A stretch of DNA of 41,820 bases, from contig JAFDJC010000002.1 in the NCBI GenBank assembly GCA_019307665.1, forward strand, positions 1 through 41,820, given 5' to 3'. This DNA is from Deltaproteobacteria bacterium (GTDB taxonomy: Bacteria > Desulfobacterota > Desulfobacteria > Desulfobacterales > SURF-7). Shown in pieces: positions 8,237 through 15,878 of the stretch (the first letter of the stretch is position 1; each line of letters opens with the position of its first letter). The notes below the pieces were generated by a model. It ran no database searches, was not told where the DNA came from, and worked only from the letters and a program-made list of their open reading frames with translations. The position numbers were made by a program, and so were the translations under genes.

Positions 8237-8860
8237 TTAATATTTGCTTTTGTTTTTTAGGTCTGTATATATGGAATCAAAGTCGTTTTGGTTTTGTTTT
8301 ATTTCGACAATCAGTTTTTTTAAATCAGGAAGGGAAGCTTTCCCATCTCTGTAATTTAAAAGGTGATTGTAAAAACTGCCTGCTTTATAGAATGTTCTAT
8401 TTTTCGCATTAAGGACCGGTTTTATTGTATCGTTATAATTTGAATCAACGGGTAGGGTTAATTTGTCACTACAGTTTTTTGCTGTTGCGGCAAAACGCGA
8501 ACAGAAAAATATGAATTTATCAGAGCCTGCCAACTGATTGTAGTTTTTTGCATTTGCAAACTGTTCCAGCTTTTTAAAATAGAAGAGAAATTTTCCATAG
8601 TCACTGCTCTCATTCACTGCTTTTATTTTTGAATCAAGGAACGAAAATTCTGATATTTTTTGCGTTTGGGACGCAATTCTTCCGCCTGAAGAAGTCCCTG
8701 ATTCTGCTGCTATGTCGGATGGCTGTTTCTGGTCATCAGCGCCGGAATTGCCTTTTACACTGCTTAGGGATTCATCGCTAAGCGTGTCCATAGCTGTGTA
8801 TACCGGGACGGGAAAAAGCATTGTTACAGCCGCTGTCAGAATGATTAAAAATAACTTCAT
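8237..8860 (-). CDS. Secreted hypothetical protein
   Basis: A 207-residue protein with a clear signal peptide (MKLFLIILTAAVTMLFP..., cleavage near residue 22). Just after it comes MDTLSDESLSSVKG, which resembles the short LSDEELSxVxGQ motif found at the mature N-terminus of several exported proteobacterial protein families. The rest is a Lys/Asn/Phe-rich helical domain with two cysteines (FFCSRFAATAKNC, about 95-107) that could form a disulfide. No catalytic motif is recognised. It starts 4 bases after the stop of the small upstream gene, so the two are likely co-transcribed. There is no clear ribosome site of its own, which fits translational coupling. Confidence 0.65.
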   Translation of the reverse strand: MKLFLIILTAAVTMLFPVPVYTAMDTLSDESLSSVKGNSGADDQKQPSDIAAESGTSSGGRIASQTQKISEFSFLDSKIKAVNESSDYGKFLFYFKKLEQFANAKNYNQLAGSDKFIFFCSRFAATAKNCSDKLTLPVDSNYNDTIKPVLNAKNRTFYKAGSFYNHLLNYRDGKASLPDLKKLIVEIKQNQNDFDSIYTDLKNKSKY

Positions 8861-8864
8861 TTTT

Positions 8865-9074
8865 TTACATTAACTTTGATAACTGAACTGATGAGCTAAC
8901 CGAAAACTCCGATGGATTACTAGTAGCCTGCTCGGTTATGTCATGCTTCCACACTGTCTTTAAGCATTCTCTCTGGTCAATACCTGAACGCCTTTCAGGT
9001 ATATACAAGGAATATGAAAAAATTCTTCTTTCAACTCCGCACCGTCTCTCTTTTGAATAATTTGTCATCAACAC
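8865..9074 (-). CDS. Small Arg-rich protein with ERR repeats
   Basis: A 69-residue hypothetical protein starting at GTG 9074. AGGAG sits 6 bases before the GTG but 12 before the alternative ATG at 9068, so GTG is preferred. The N-terminal half holds two related blocks, ERRCGVERR and PERRSGIDQR, a pattern common in short uncharacterised proteins of Desulfobacterota. The function is unknown; the spaced arginines could bind nucleic acid or lipid head groups. It is probably in one operon with the secreted protein that follows. Confidence 0.5.
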   Translation of the reverse strand: MLMTNYSKERRCGVERRIFSYSLYIPERRSGIDQRECLKTVWKHDITEQATSNPSEFSVSSSVQLSKLM

Positions 9075-9244
9075 TGAAGGCTCCTGTTGCTATATATGTT
9101 TACAAGTATCCAAGAAACATTACGTCCAACGCAGAACTATGTGTTTTCTATTATTACCAATTCAAGCTTCTTAAATTTTTTGAGTTTTGTTTCACAAACA
9201 CTTTACTTGAATCTTATGTCAGCTATCAAATCATCGCACCGTAA

Positions 9245-9553
9245 TTACCTATATATGAAAAAACAGATGAATAGACAATATGGAATGATCATGGGTAAAA
9301 TATGGAATAAAGACCCATATTGTTTTATGTTAACAAGGTAGGTTTTGAGGTTAATTTTTCTGTTTTTTATTCCAAGCTTCTTGCGAATACTGTCACGATA
9401 AGTATCAATTGTACTTGTAGCAACTCCTAATAACTTAGCCATTTCTTTAGTGGTTTTTCCGTTTTTTACAAAATTAGCAACCTGAAATTCTACGGGTGTA
9501 AACTTTAAAAATATTGAGTTCAATTTGCGGGAAAACGGAGAGGTAATGACGTT
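9245..9553 (-). pseudogene. LuxR-type HTH domain, truncated remnant
   Basis: Only the GerE/LuxR DNA-binding domain survives: FTPVEFQVANFVKNGKTTKE, then ATSTIDTYRDSIRKKLGIKN. Homology continues upstream of any start as VITSPFSRKL (to about 9553), typical of PAS-LuxR regulators whose sensor part is here missing. The only start in frame is TTG 9523, with no ribosome site. After LVNIK the tail is unrelated and hydrophobic, so both ends look broken. At about 9550 it joins, in another frame, the antitoxin-like fragment at 9520-9618. Confidence 0.7.
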
Positions 9554-9618
9554 TCTCCGAATACTCCTCTTTTTGCAATTTCATCCCACACTTCTTCTGA
9601 AATTCTTATTGTTCTCAT
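9520..9618 (-). pseudogene. N-terminal fragment of a ribbon-helix-helix/antitoxin-like gene
   Basis: ATG 9618 follows a strong GGAGGGAG site and encodes 32 residues beginning MRTIRISEEVWDEIAKRG, a typical N-terminus of short CopG-like or DUF-type antitoxin proteins. After FGET (near 9550) the frame runs into the LuxR remnant and ends at TGA 9520. The intact start with a lost body suggests a deletion that fused two genes. Whether the 32-residue peptide is still made is unknown. Confidence 0.5.
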
Positions 9619-9913
9619 AGCTCCCTCCTTTTATGGTTGTTGAAGGATATATTAATCACATTATAACAAGGTGTTAAGTAATGTTTTTTATTAAGTTTCC
9701 AAATATATAAAATGTTTATTATTCTTGCATATTTATCCAATTTACATTAATTATCTATTTTAACTTCCTTCTATTCATGGGATTTTATGAATAGTAATAT
9801 CAAGCGATTTCACTGGATAGCATGAAAGCCCCTGCGACCAGTGAACCTTAACGTTCGCTTCCACTCAAACAATGCTCAATGAATACCACTATGAGCTAAG
9901 GAGGGATAAAATA
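9619..9913. other. AT-rich intergenic stretch upstream of hicBA
   Basis: It holds the promoters for the leftward antitoxin-like fragment and the rightward hicBA pair. No strong -35/-10 pair, repeat or coding frame could be recognised by eye. Confidence 0.4.
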
Positions 9914-10120
9914 ATGAAAGAATTTAGCGTAATAATTGAAAAAGATGAGGATGGTTATTTTGTTGCTTCTGTACCGACACTCCGGGGATGTCATACTCAG
10001 GCAAAATCTCTTGATACATTAATTAAGAGAATTAAAGAGGCTATTGAACTTTGTCTTGAAGTGGAAAAACCGACATCCAGTGAATTTATTGGTATCCAAA
10101 AAGTGGCGGTAAACTTATGA
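9914..10120 (+). CDS. hicB: HicB-family antitoxin
   Basis: A 68-residue HicB domain with the characteristic SVIIEKDEDGYFVASVPTLRGCHTQ core (read in two overlapping parts) and a helical C-terminus. AAGGAGGG precedes ATG 9914; an in-frame ATG further upstream (9872) lacks a ribosome site and was not used. It lacks an obvious extra DNA-binding domain, so it is a short HicB. It lies upstream of its toxin and overlaps it by ATGA, so production is coupled. It neutralises HicA, and the complex probably represses its own promoter. Confidence 0.93.
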   Translation: MKEFSVIIEKDEDGYFVASVPTLRGCHTQAKSLDTLIKRIKEAIELCLEVEKPTSSEFIGIQKVAVNL

Positions 10121-10341
10121 CTACGTTCCCCTCAATAACCGGTAGTCGATTAATTCGTGCTCTGCGTAAACTGGGATTCGAAGTAATACGAATAAAAGGC
10201 AGCCATCATTTCATGTTGCATCAAGACGGTCGATGTACCGTTGTTCCTCTGCATAGAGGAGAGAGTATAGGTCGTGGGCTTCTTGCTCAAATTTTACGAG
10301 ACTGTGATATCACAAAAAAAGAATTACAGAAAAAGCTTTAA
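10117..10341 (+). CDS. hicA: HicA-family mRNA interferase toxin
   Basis: A 74-residue HicA toxin with a dsRNA-binding-like fold that cleaves mRNA independently of the ribosome. The hallmark GSHHFMLHQDG, with catalytic His about 31-32, and PLHRGESIGRGLLAQILRD are intact, so it looks functional. The ATG overlaps the hicB stop by 4 bases. The intact pair is surrounded by gene remnants (antitoxin-LuxR chimera, AAA fragment, fliD fragment), consistent with a mobile addiction module landing in, or stabilising, a decaying region. Confidence 0.94.
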   Translation: MTTFPSITGSRLIRALRKLGFEVIRIKGSHHFMLHQDGRCTVVPLHRGESIGRGLLAQILRDCDITKKELQKKL

Positions 10342-10486
10342 GTGAACATTGACTGCACCTGACGCCAAAAGCCGAGCCGTTTGGGAAGTTTTTACAGGAG
10401 TTTCAGAGATAAACACCCATCCACAGTTCAACTATTTGATTTTCAAACAGTTTCTTGCCATTTTGTGCTTGACATGTAAGACCCTA

Positions 10487-10687
10487 CTATATATGGTGGG
10501 GTAGCCATTCAGCTTTTTTTATTATATCACGGTCTTCAAACGAATCGTAATTCAGATACACCGATTTTTGAATTGTTTTCGCGATTTCCCTGGATAAAAA
10601 TGTTTTCCCTACCTGCCTTGGACCGATTATAAAGACCATTTTTTTTGAAAGATCTTTAATGATAAGTTTTTGCTGAGCACGCCTCAT
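10487..10687 (-). pseudogene. Truncated AAA ATPase (DUF4143-partner type), N-terminal fragment
   Basis: The frame encodes about 66 residues with an intact Walker A GPRQVGKT and the following YLNYDSFEDRDI, the typical beginning of the ~400-residue AAA/DUF4143 ATPases. It then stops after AEWLPHHI, so Walker B and the C-terminal domain are gone. ATG 10687 gives a standard N-terminus (MRRAQQKLI), but no ribosome site is visible and a hairpin (10723-10752) sits where the promoter should be. It is probably not functional. Confidence 0.75.
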
Positions 10688-10722
10688 ACGGACTATTATG
10701 CATAGCTTTGCAAAATAATCAA

Positions 10723-10752
10723 GACTTTTCCGCAAACCATTGCGAAAAAGTC
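10723..10752. repeat. Hairpin GACTTTTCCGCAA / TTGCGAAAAAGTC
   Basis: A 13-base stem with one mismatch and a 4-base loop (ACCA). Its outer AAAAGTC resembles the ends of the longer repeats at 7934-8122 and 29447-29571, so it may be a shortened copy. It lies just upstream of the truncated ATPase. Confidence 0.55.
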
Positions 10753-10924
10753 ATAAAAATAGCCTCCTTGGCCAAAACACTTTGCTTTTTTCCAGGGCAT
10801 TTTTAACTTCTCAAGTTATGCCAAAATTCTGCCGATAATATATTAAATCTATATGTAAATCCTTTTTTGCGGTAATATAATGACACTATTCTTTTCACAT
10901 TCTTTTCAAAGGGGAGATTCCAGC

Positions 10925-11202
10925 ATGACGTCACTCGGCAGTATTACCAGCCTTGGTGTCGGATCGGGCTTTGACCTTCAGCAAATGCTTGAGGATTTCA
11001 GAAAAGTCGATGAGTCCCCCATCAATTCGATGTCTTAAACCTTTCCCTTGAATCTAATTTTATTGAAAGAAGCGTTTCCGTATCAGATGAGGATGTAGCC
11101 ACAGCGACCGCTCTTGCCGGAGCACTCAAGCACATCCGTCTCGTAGAAGATGGAATCAAAGAAAACGATGTCCCACAAAAAGGGGCGAAAACACAGCATT
11201 AA
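10925..11202 (+). pseudogene. fliD (flagellar cap protein) remnant
   Basis: ATG 10925 follows AAGGGGAGA and encodes MTSLGSITSLGVGSGFDLQQ, then a short DFRKVDESPINS stretch, the classic N-terminus of FliD (HAP2), before TAA at 11036-11038. In another frame from 11038, NLSLESNFIERSVSVSDEDV continues FliD-like sequence that normally lies several tens of residues further on. It ends with an unrecognised tail to TAA 11202. An internal deletion plus frameshift therefore destroyed a ~400+ residue gene. No other flagellar gene is in the window. Confidence 0.8.
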
Positions 11203-11283
11203 TTGACAATTCTTATTTCCCGCCTTATATTTCTTCGTCAACTGTCAAAAAGCCAAAAAAAGCTAAAAATAAGGATTCGACAA

Positions 11284-12480
11284 ATGCTTACAGAAAAACA
11301 GCTTCAAAAATATGCGGACGTACTTTTATGGGGTCTTAAAACCGCAAGGACAGGAAAAGAAAAGAAAAACGACATTATATTGATTCGATACAGCCTGCCC
11401 GCCATTCGGCTTGCTGAAATCCTGCAAAAAAAAATCCTTGAAACAGGACGAAACCCTGTGCTCCGCTCAGGAATGACACCTGTGATGGAAAAACAGTTTT
11501 ACAAAATCTCGAATACCCCCCAGCTCGTATTTCAGCCACCCGGCGAAAAAGATCTGTATCGGAATATTAACGGCAGCATATTCCTGCATGCACCTGAATC
11601 CATAACACATTTAAGCGATGTTGATCCGGCAAGGATAGGAAGGACAGCAGTGGCAAGAAAAAATCTCAAAGAGATACTCGATAAAAGGGAGTCCTTTGGA
11701 GATTTTGGATGGACCCTCTGCGTTTTTCCTACCAGTGAACTTGCCCGCCATGCCGGACTCACACTTGAAGACTACTCAAAGCAAATCGCAAGGGCTTGCT
11801 TTATTGACAGAAAAGATCCCGTCTCCCTCTGGCAGGATGTGTATAAAAAAGCCACATATATCAAAAAAAGACTTAACAACATCAAAATAAACAAATTTCA
11901 CATCGAATCTGAGAACATTGATCTGGAAATAACCCCTGGTGAAAAGAGGCGCTGGATAGGTATATCCGGGCACAATATTCCAAGTTTTGAGCTTTTTATG
12001 TCACCGGACTGGCGCGGCACCAACGGAATCTATTATGCTGACCAACCGTCTTACAGAACCGGCAATTATGTGAAAGGCGTAAGGCTGGAATTTAAAAACG
12101 GAACAGTGGTCAATGCCAAAGCCGAGGAAGGGGAAGCCTTTTTAAAAAAGCAGCTTTTAATGGACAAAGGTGCCTCCCGACTCGGAGAATTTTCTTTAAC
12201 CGATAAAAATTTTTCCAAAATAAACCGATTCATGGCAAACACTCTTTTTGATGAAAACTATGGCGGGAAATACGGAAACTGCCATGTTGCACTCGGTTCA
12301 TCTTATGCAGACACATATGACGGCAACCAGCGAACACTTACAAAGGAACGTAAGGAAAAACTCGGATTTAACGATTCTGCACTTCACTGGGACATCGTCA
12401 ACACAGAAAAAAAAAGGGTAACAGCGCATCTCGCATCCGGTATTACAATGGTGATTTACGAAAACGGCAAGTTTGTATAA
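11284..12480 (+). CDS. M29-family metallo-aminopeptidase
   Basis: A 398-residue aminopeptidase of the M29 (AmpS/AmpT, thermophilic aminopeptidase) family. The metal-binding and catalytic segments are all present: IPSFELFMSPDWRGTNG, KAEEGEAFL, RLGEFSL, GGKYGNCHVALGSSY and the final LHWDIV. It removes N-terminal residues from peptides in the cytoplasm using two divalent metals. ATG 11284 was chosen because AAGGATT stands 7 bases upstream; the frame is open to TTG 11203, but that part overlaps the fliD remnant's end and carries no family sequence. It converges on the gene for a TRAP receptor. Confidence 0.92.
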   Translation: MLTEKQLQKYADVLLWGLKTARTGKEKKNDIILIRYSLPAIRLAEILQKKILETGRNPVLRSGMTPVMEKQFYKISNTPQLVFQPPGEKDLYRNINGSIFLHAPESITHLSDVDPARIGRTAVARKNLKEILDKRESFGDFGWTLCVFPTSELARHAGLTLEDYSKQIARACFIDRKDPVSLWQDVYKKATYIKKRLNNIKINKFHIESENIDLEITPGEKRRWIGISGHNIPSFELFMSPDWRGTNGIYYADQPSYRTGNYVKGVRLEFKNGTVVNAKAEEGEAFLKKQLLMDKGASRLGEFSLTDKNFSKINRFMANTLFDENYGGKYGNCHVALGSSYADTYDGNQRTLTKERKEKLGFNDSALHWDIVNTEKKRVTAHLASGITMVIYENGKFV

Positions 12481-12495
12481 TGAAGGAGACAGGTG

Positions 12496-13530
12496 CTATT
12501 TAATTCTCATAACCTCACTGCTTGGATTCTTTGCTCTGTATTCTTCAAGCAAAGTGAGTGTGCTTTCTAGAAATTCCCTTGAATAAAGAACTCCAATAAG
12601 AGATTCTCGTGCCTTTTTTGCTGCGTCAAGAATAAATTTTCTGGTTTCATCGCTTTTGTCTGCGTGTACTATGGTAATCCCTGCTTTTTTCAGGATCTCA
12701 ATTGACCTGTCATTCTGATCTCTTTCTAACTTTACAACATTTTTATAATGATCGCCCATGATCTCCTTTATTTTTCTTCTGCTCTCAGGGGATATTCTGT
12801 CCCATTTTTTTTTGGTTACGATCAGGGCTCCGATTGCATTCATGCTTGGATATTCATCCATATATTTAAACCTTGTATACCAGCGGAACGCCACTGCACC
12901 GAATGGTGTTGAACTGGCGGTATCAATCATTCGTGTTGAAAGGGATGTAAGAACATCTGTTAGAGGAAGGGGAACCGGTGCAATATCAAGGGCATCAAAC
13001 ATTGCCTGGCCAAGCCTGTCTCCCTCCCACATCCACCACTTCTGGCTCCTGGCAACCTCGATCGAAGTGATGGGAATCTTTGAAAAATTGTAGACAAAAC
13101 CGACTTCTCCCCAAGCAATAACTTCATACCCCTTCTCCCTGAACAGCCTGTTCATTGTGTCTTCAAGTTTCGACCTGATATAGGTTACTTCTCCGTAGTT
13201 TTTAAAAAGATACGGGAGTTCGGTGACCCTTACTTCGGGTACTATTTTTCCCAGGCCATGACCGGTAAAACCACCTCCGTGAAGCTGCCCGAACCTGATC
13301 TTTCGCAACACATCGCTCTCATCTCCCTGGATGCCTCCATAGTAAGTCTTGAAATATACCTCGTTGTTTGTCTCCGCCAACACACGGTCCTTGAACCTTT
13401 CAAACATACTGGTTTCGCCCCTGGGCGCTAATGTTGCGATTTTAATTGTTATTTTCGCTTCTTTCTGGAATGCACTCGTTAATGCAGGAATCAAGAGAAA
13501 GATGATAATTGCCAAAATGATTTTTTTCAT
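12496..13530 (-). CDS. TRAP-transporter solute receptor, DctP family
   Basis: A 344-residue periplasmic binding protein with a signal peptide (about 1-20) and the DctP fold. The ligand-contact regions are visible: IATLAPRGETSMFERF, the GGIQGDESDVLRKIRFGQL stretch and WGEVGFVY. DctP proteins deliver carboxylates to a DctQM membrane pair. No dctQ or dctM lies next to it, so it is an orphan receptor served by a distant permease or used for sensing. It lies 37 bases downstream of the glycosyltransferase gene on the same strand and could be co-transcribed with it. A ligand cannot be assigned; the carboxylate-pairing Arg was not placed with certainty. Confidence 0.92.
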   Translation of the reverse strand: MKKIILAIIIFLLIPALTSAFQKEAKITIKIATLAPRGETSMFERFKDRVLAETNNEVYFKTYYGGIQGDESDVLRKIRFGQLHGGGFTGHGLGKIVPEVRVTELPYLFKNYGEVTYIRSKLEDTMNRLFREKGYEVIAWGEVGFVYNFSKIPITSIEVARSQKWWMWEGDRLGQAMFDALDIAPVPLPLTDVLTSLSTRMIDTASSTPFGAVAFRWYTRFKYMDEYPSMNAIGALIVTKKKWDRISPESRRKIKEIMGDHYKNVVKLERDQNDRSIEILKKAGITIVHADKSDETRKFILDAAKKARESLIGVLYSREFLESTLTLLEEYRAKNPSSEVMRIK

Positions 13531-13567
13531 ATCACACCCATTAATAGATAATAATTATAAACCCTGA

Positions 13568-15139
13568 TTATATGCTCTGGGTACCAGACCTTACATCAGA
13601 TGTATCCGGCGGCACCCATCGCAATCCGCCCTTAAACCCAAATGCCCTGTAAATATAAAATGTTCTGGCAGGCTCTTTTTTATCTGAATAAAACGGATCC
13701 CTAAAAACATTAACCTCAACCGGAGGTTCCACCCTGTCAAAAACCTGGTTTAATGTTTTTTGGTGATCATCAGAATGACTTGTGATACCGATGGCATCAA
13801 ACCCGATATAGTCTTCATCTTTGCACCAGTAATCATATACATTCGGACGGCTCCACCTGTTTATGGAAACCGTGTCCGGCTGTCCGGGAGTGTAAAATGC
13901 AAGCTCGCTTGCGATCTGGTAACGCTTTCCGAACAAAAAAGTCTTTTCAGGATTCGGCATCTGTTTCATCATGCCATCAACTTTTTGACCGATCATTTTC
14001 CATCCCGTCACTTCCCGTGCAACCCGGTCAAGCTTTTTGGAAATTGGCAAGATCGGCACTGCAACATGTAAAAGGAGTATGGCGGTAAGGATGTAGGATG
14101 TCCCGATGGCCCACGGCCAGGCCTTTCGGTATAGCACAGGAACATTGTCATCACTGCCGCCGCTGCCTTTACCTGCATAAAGTGCTGCTGCAAGAACAAA
14201 CGCCGTCAGATAGCAGGCTCCAGGCCAGTTTCCGTAAACCCTTTTGTGAAGGCTTAACACGGCAAAACCGGCAAACATGACAAACGAACAAAGGAACATA
14301 TAGAGATAAATCGGATTTTTTCGAATATTTCGAACCGCATAATAACAGGCATAAAGGACAAGAACAAAAACAATGGGTGACAGAAGCCCTACCTGTGATG
14401 CCAGGTAGTCGCCCAGGTATTTTAAGTGGAGTTCAAAACCTGTATTGGCACCGCCGATGTGCGCCACGTGTCGGACTGAATTCCACCCGTTTTCCGCGTT
14501 CCAATAAATTACCGGCAAAAACATTAAAAACCCGAGCATAAGGCCTGCATAAGGCCTGATCCGAAGAAGCCTGTCCCTGTATTCCGGCAAAACAAGACCA
14601 AAAAGGTACGCGCCCGGCAAAAAAATCACCATGGTAAACTTGGCAAGCATCCCAAACCCGAACCAGAAACCTCCGAGAAGCCACTCATTCCATGTGTCGT
14701 TTTCATACGCCTTTGCCACGTGAAATGCCGCGCCTGCCCATCCTGCAGACTGAAGCGCATCTGTTGTGGCAAGAAGTCCTCCGACATTTAATTCCAGGAT
14801 GCCCTGGGTAAGAAGTGCCGTATGAAAAGCAGCCCTTGCGCCAAACCATCGTCTCGCCATTGCAACCATATAGATAGAAGCAATCCCCATTGACAAAACA
14901 GACGGAAGACGCACCGCCCTTTCATTCTGGCCGAAAAGTTCCGTTGAAAGCCGTATTGCCCATCCGATTAAAGGCGAATTGTCGTGATATCCCCACGCAA
15001 GATGTCGGCTCCATTGCCAGTAATTGGTCTCATCCGGCACCAGGAGAAAAAGGCCTGAGTAAAAAATCCTGAAAAACATCAAACCGATGACGATGAGCCA
15101 GGCAGCATTGATGTAGTTTTTTTCTTTGCTTTGCATCAT
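13568..15139 (-). CDS. Family-39 glycosyltransferase (ArnT/PMT-like), membrane protein
   Basis: About 523 residues with a dozen hydrophobic helices and a C-terminal periplasmic part (about 390-523). The first loop has the GT39 signature: VPDETNYWQWSR, the acidic pair that acts as catalytic base, and YHDNSPLIGW. Such enzymes move a sugar from polyprenyl phosphate to lipid A, protein or another acceptor on the periplasmic side. ATG 15139 (or 15136) is preferred over TTG 15148; the ribosome site is weak (GGAA). It shares the fold but little sequence with the GT39 protein at 17314-18807. The donor could be the arabinosyl lipid predicted from 18945-21939, but this is inference. Confidence 0.9.
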   Translation of the reverse strand: MMQSKEKNYINAAWLIVIGLMFFRIFYSGLFLLVPDETNYWQWSRHLAWGYHDNSPLIGWAIRLSTELFGQNERAVRLPSVLSMGIASIYMVAMARRWFGARAAFHTALLTQGILELNVGGLLATTDALQSAGWAGAAFHVAKAYENDTWNEWLLGGFWFGFGMLAKFTMVIFLPGAYLFGLVLPEYRDRLLRIRPYAGLMLGFLMFLPVIYWNAENGWNSVRHVAHIGGANTGFELHLKYLGDYLASQVGLLSPIVFVLVLYACYYAVRNIRKNPIYLYMFLCSFVMFAGFAVLSLHKRVYGNWPGACYLTAFVLAAALYAGKGSGGSDDNVPVLYRKAWPWAIGTSYILTAILLLHVAVPILPISKKLDRVAREVTGWKMIGQKVDGMMKQMPNPEKTFLFGKRYQIASELAFYTPGQPDTVSINRWSRPNVYDYWCKDEDYIGFDAIGITSHSDDHQKTLNQVFDRVEPPVEVNVFRDPFYSDKKEPARTFYIYRAFGFKGGLRWVPPDTSDVRSGTQSI

Positions 15140-15878
15140 TAATTCCAATTTATATCAGTGCAGTTAAAATATCAAGGAGCATTGAAGCCAGAACTTTTCC
15201 CAAAAACATAGCTAAGGCATTGGCAAACGTATTAAATTCAGGTGTTGAGTCGGATTAGCAAGTGGAAAAGCCATTTTTTGATAAATTTTTGGGAAATTTT
15301 CAAAATATTTTTGTAAAACGATAAAATGGATGATGGGTGGTGCCGGCAACTCGTTGCCGGCATCCGAAGGACAAGAAGCCATCTAAATAAAATGTCTCTG
15401 CCGATATTCCCTTTCTCTACTTAAAACCTGCCGGTTTTTGGTTTGGTTTTTTGTTGTTTTGAAAATGATATCACCATTATTTATTTAATTACAATTGGTT
15501 ATATCGGAAAAATATCCCAAGGTCTTGGCCTCTCTAAAACCATGACATAGACAAATCATATCCCCAAAATGACTTTTAGTTATTTCTTTTTGATATCGCA
15601 GATTCTTTTTTATATGCAGTGCATAAAATAATCATTTTATCTAAATTTCATAATTAATGGGTTTTTGTCGTTTAATACTTTAATTAGGGGGTAAAAGATG
15701 TTTTTGAACAATGTTCGGATTTTTTTGTTTCCAGCCATTTCTTCTAACATCCATAAATTATAGAAAATATAAATTTGTTGAATTATCCATCACATTTGTT
15801 ATCGTGGTCGAAAATCGCGGTATTTTAATCAATTCGAGAAATTCTATTTAATAATATAGTTCGGCAAGGAGGATTGTT
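15140..15878. other. Long AT-rich intergenic region
   Basis: 739 bases without a convincing gene. It contains the hairpin at 15341-15362. It also contains a 21-codon frame (15698-15763) starting MFLNNVRIFLF behind a strong AGGGGGT site, which might be a leader peptide or chance. The AAGGAGG site of the lactate dehydrogenase gene is at its end. No clear promoter pair was found. Confidence 0.5.
15341..15362. repeat. GC-rich hairpin, left flank of ldh
   Basis: TGCCGGCAA / TTGCCGGCA, a 9-base perfect stem with loop CTCG in otherwise AT-rich DNA. No T-run follows, so it is not a classical terminator. It resembles the hairpin at 17158-17179 on the other side of the ldh gene. Confidence 0.6.

Noticed and set aside
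9830..10380. Possible integron attC-like sites around hicBA (CCTTAACGTTCG before, GCACCTGACGCC after)
   Set aside because: No pair of complementary R'/R'' cores or folded attC stem could be built, and no other cassettes or integrase are present.
10469..10497. Promoter-like TTGACA with TATATATGG downstream on the plus strand
   Set aside because: The spacing to a good -10 is wrong (13 or 15 bases) and no rightward gene follows; it overlaps the 3' end of the truncated ATPase.
15698..15763. 21-codon frame behind AGGGGGT in the ldh upstream region
   Set aside because: A good ribosome site but no homology, no regulatory-leader codon runs and no attenuator; kept only as a note in the intergenic entry.
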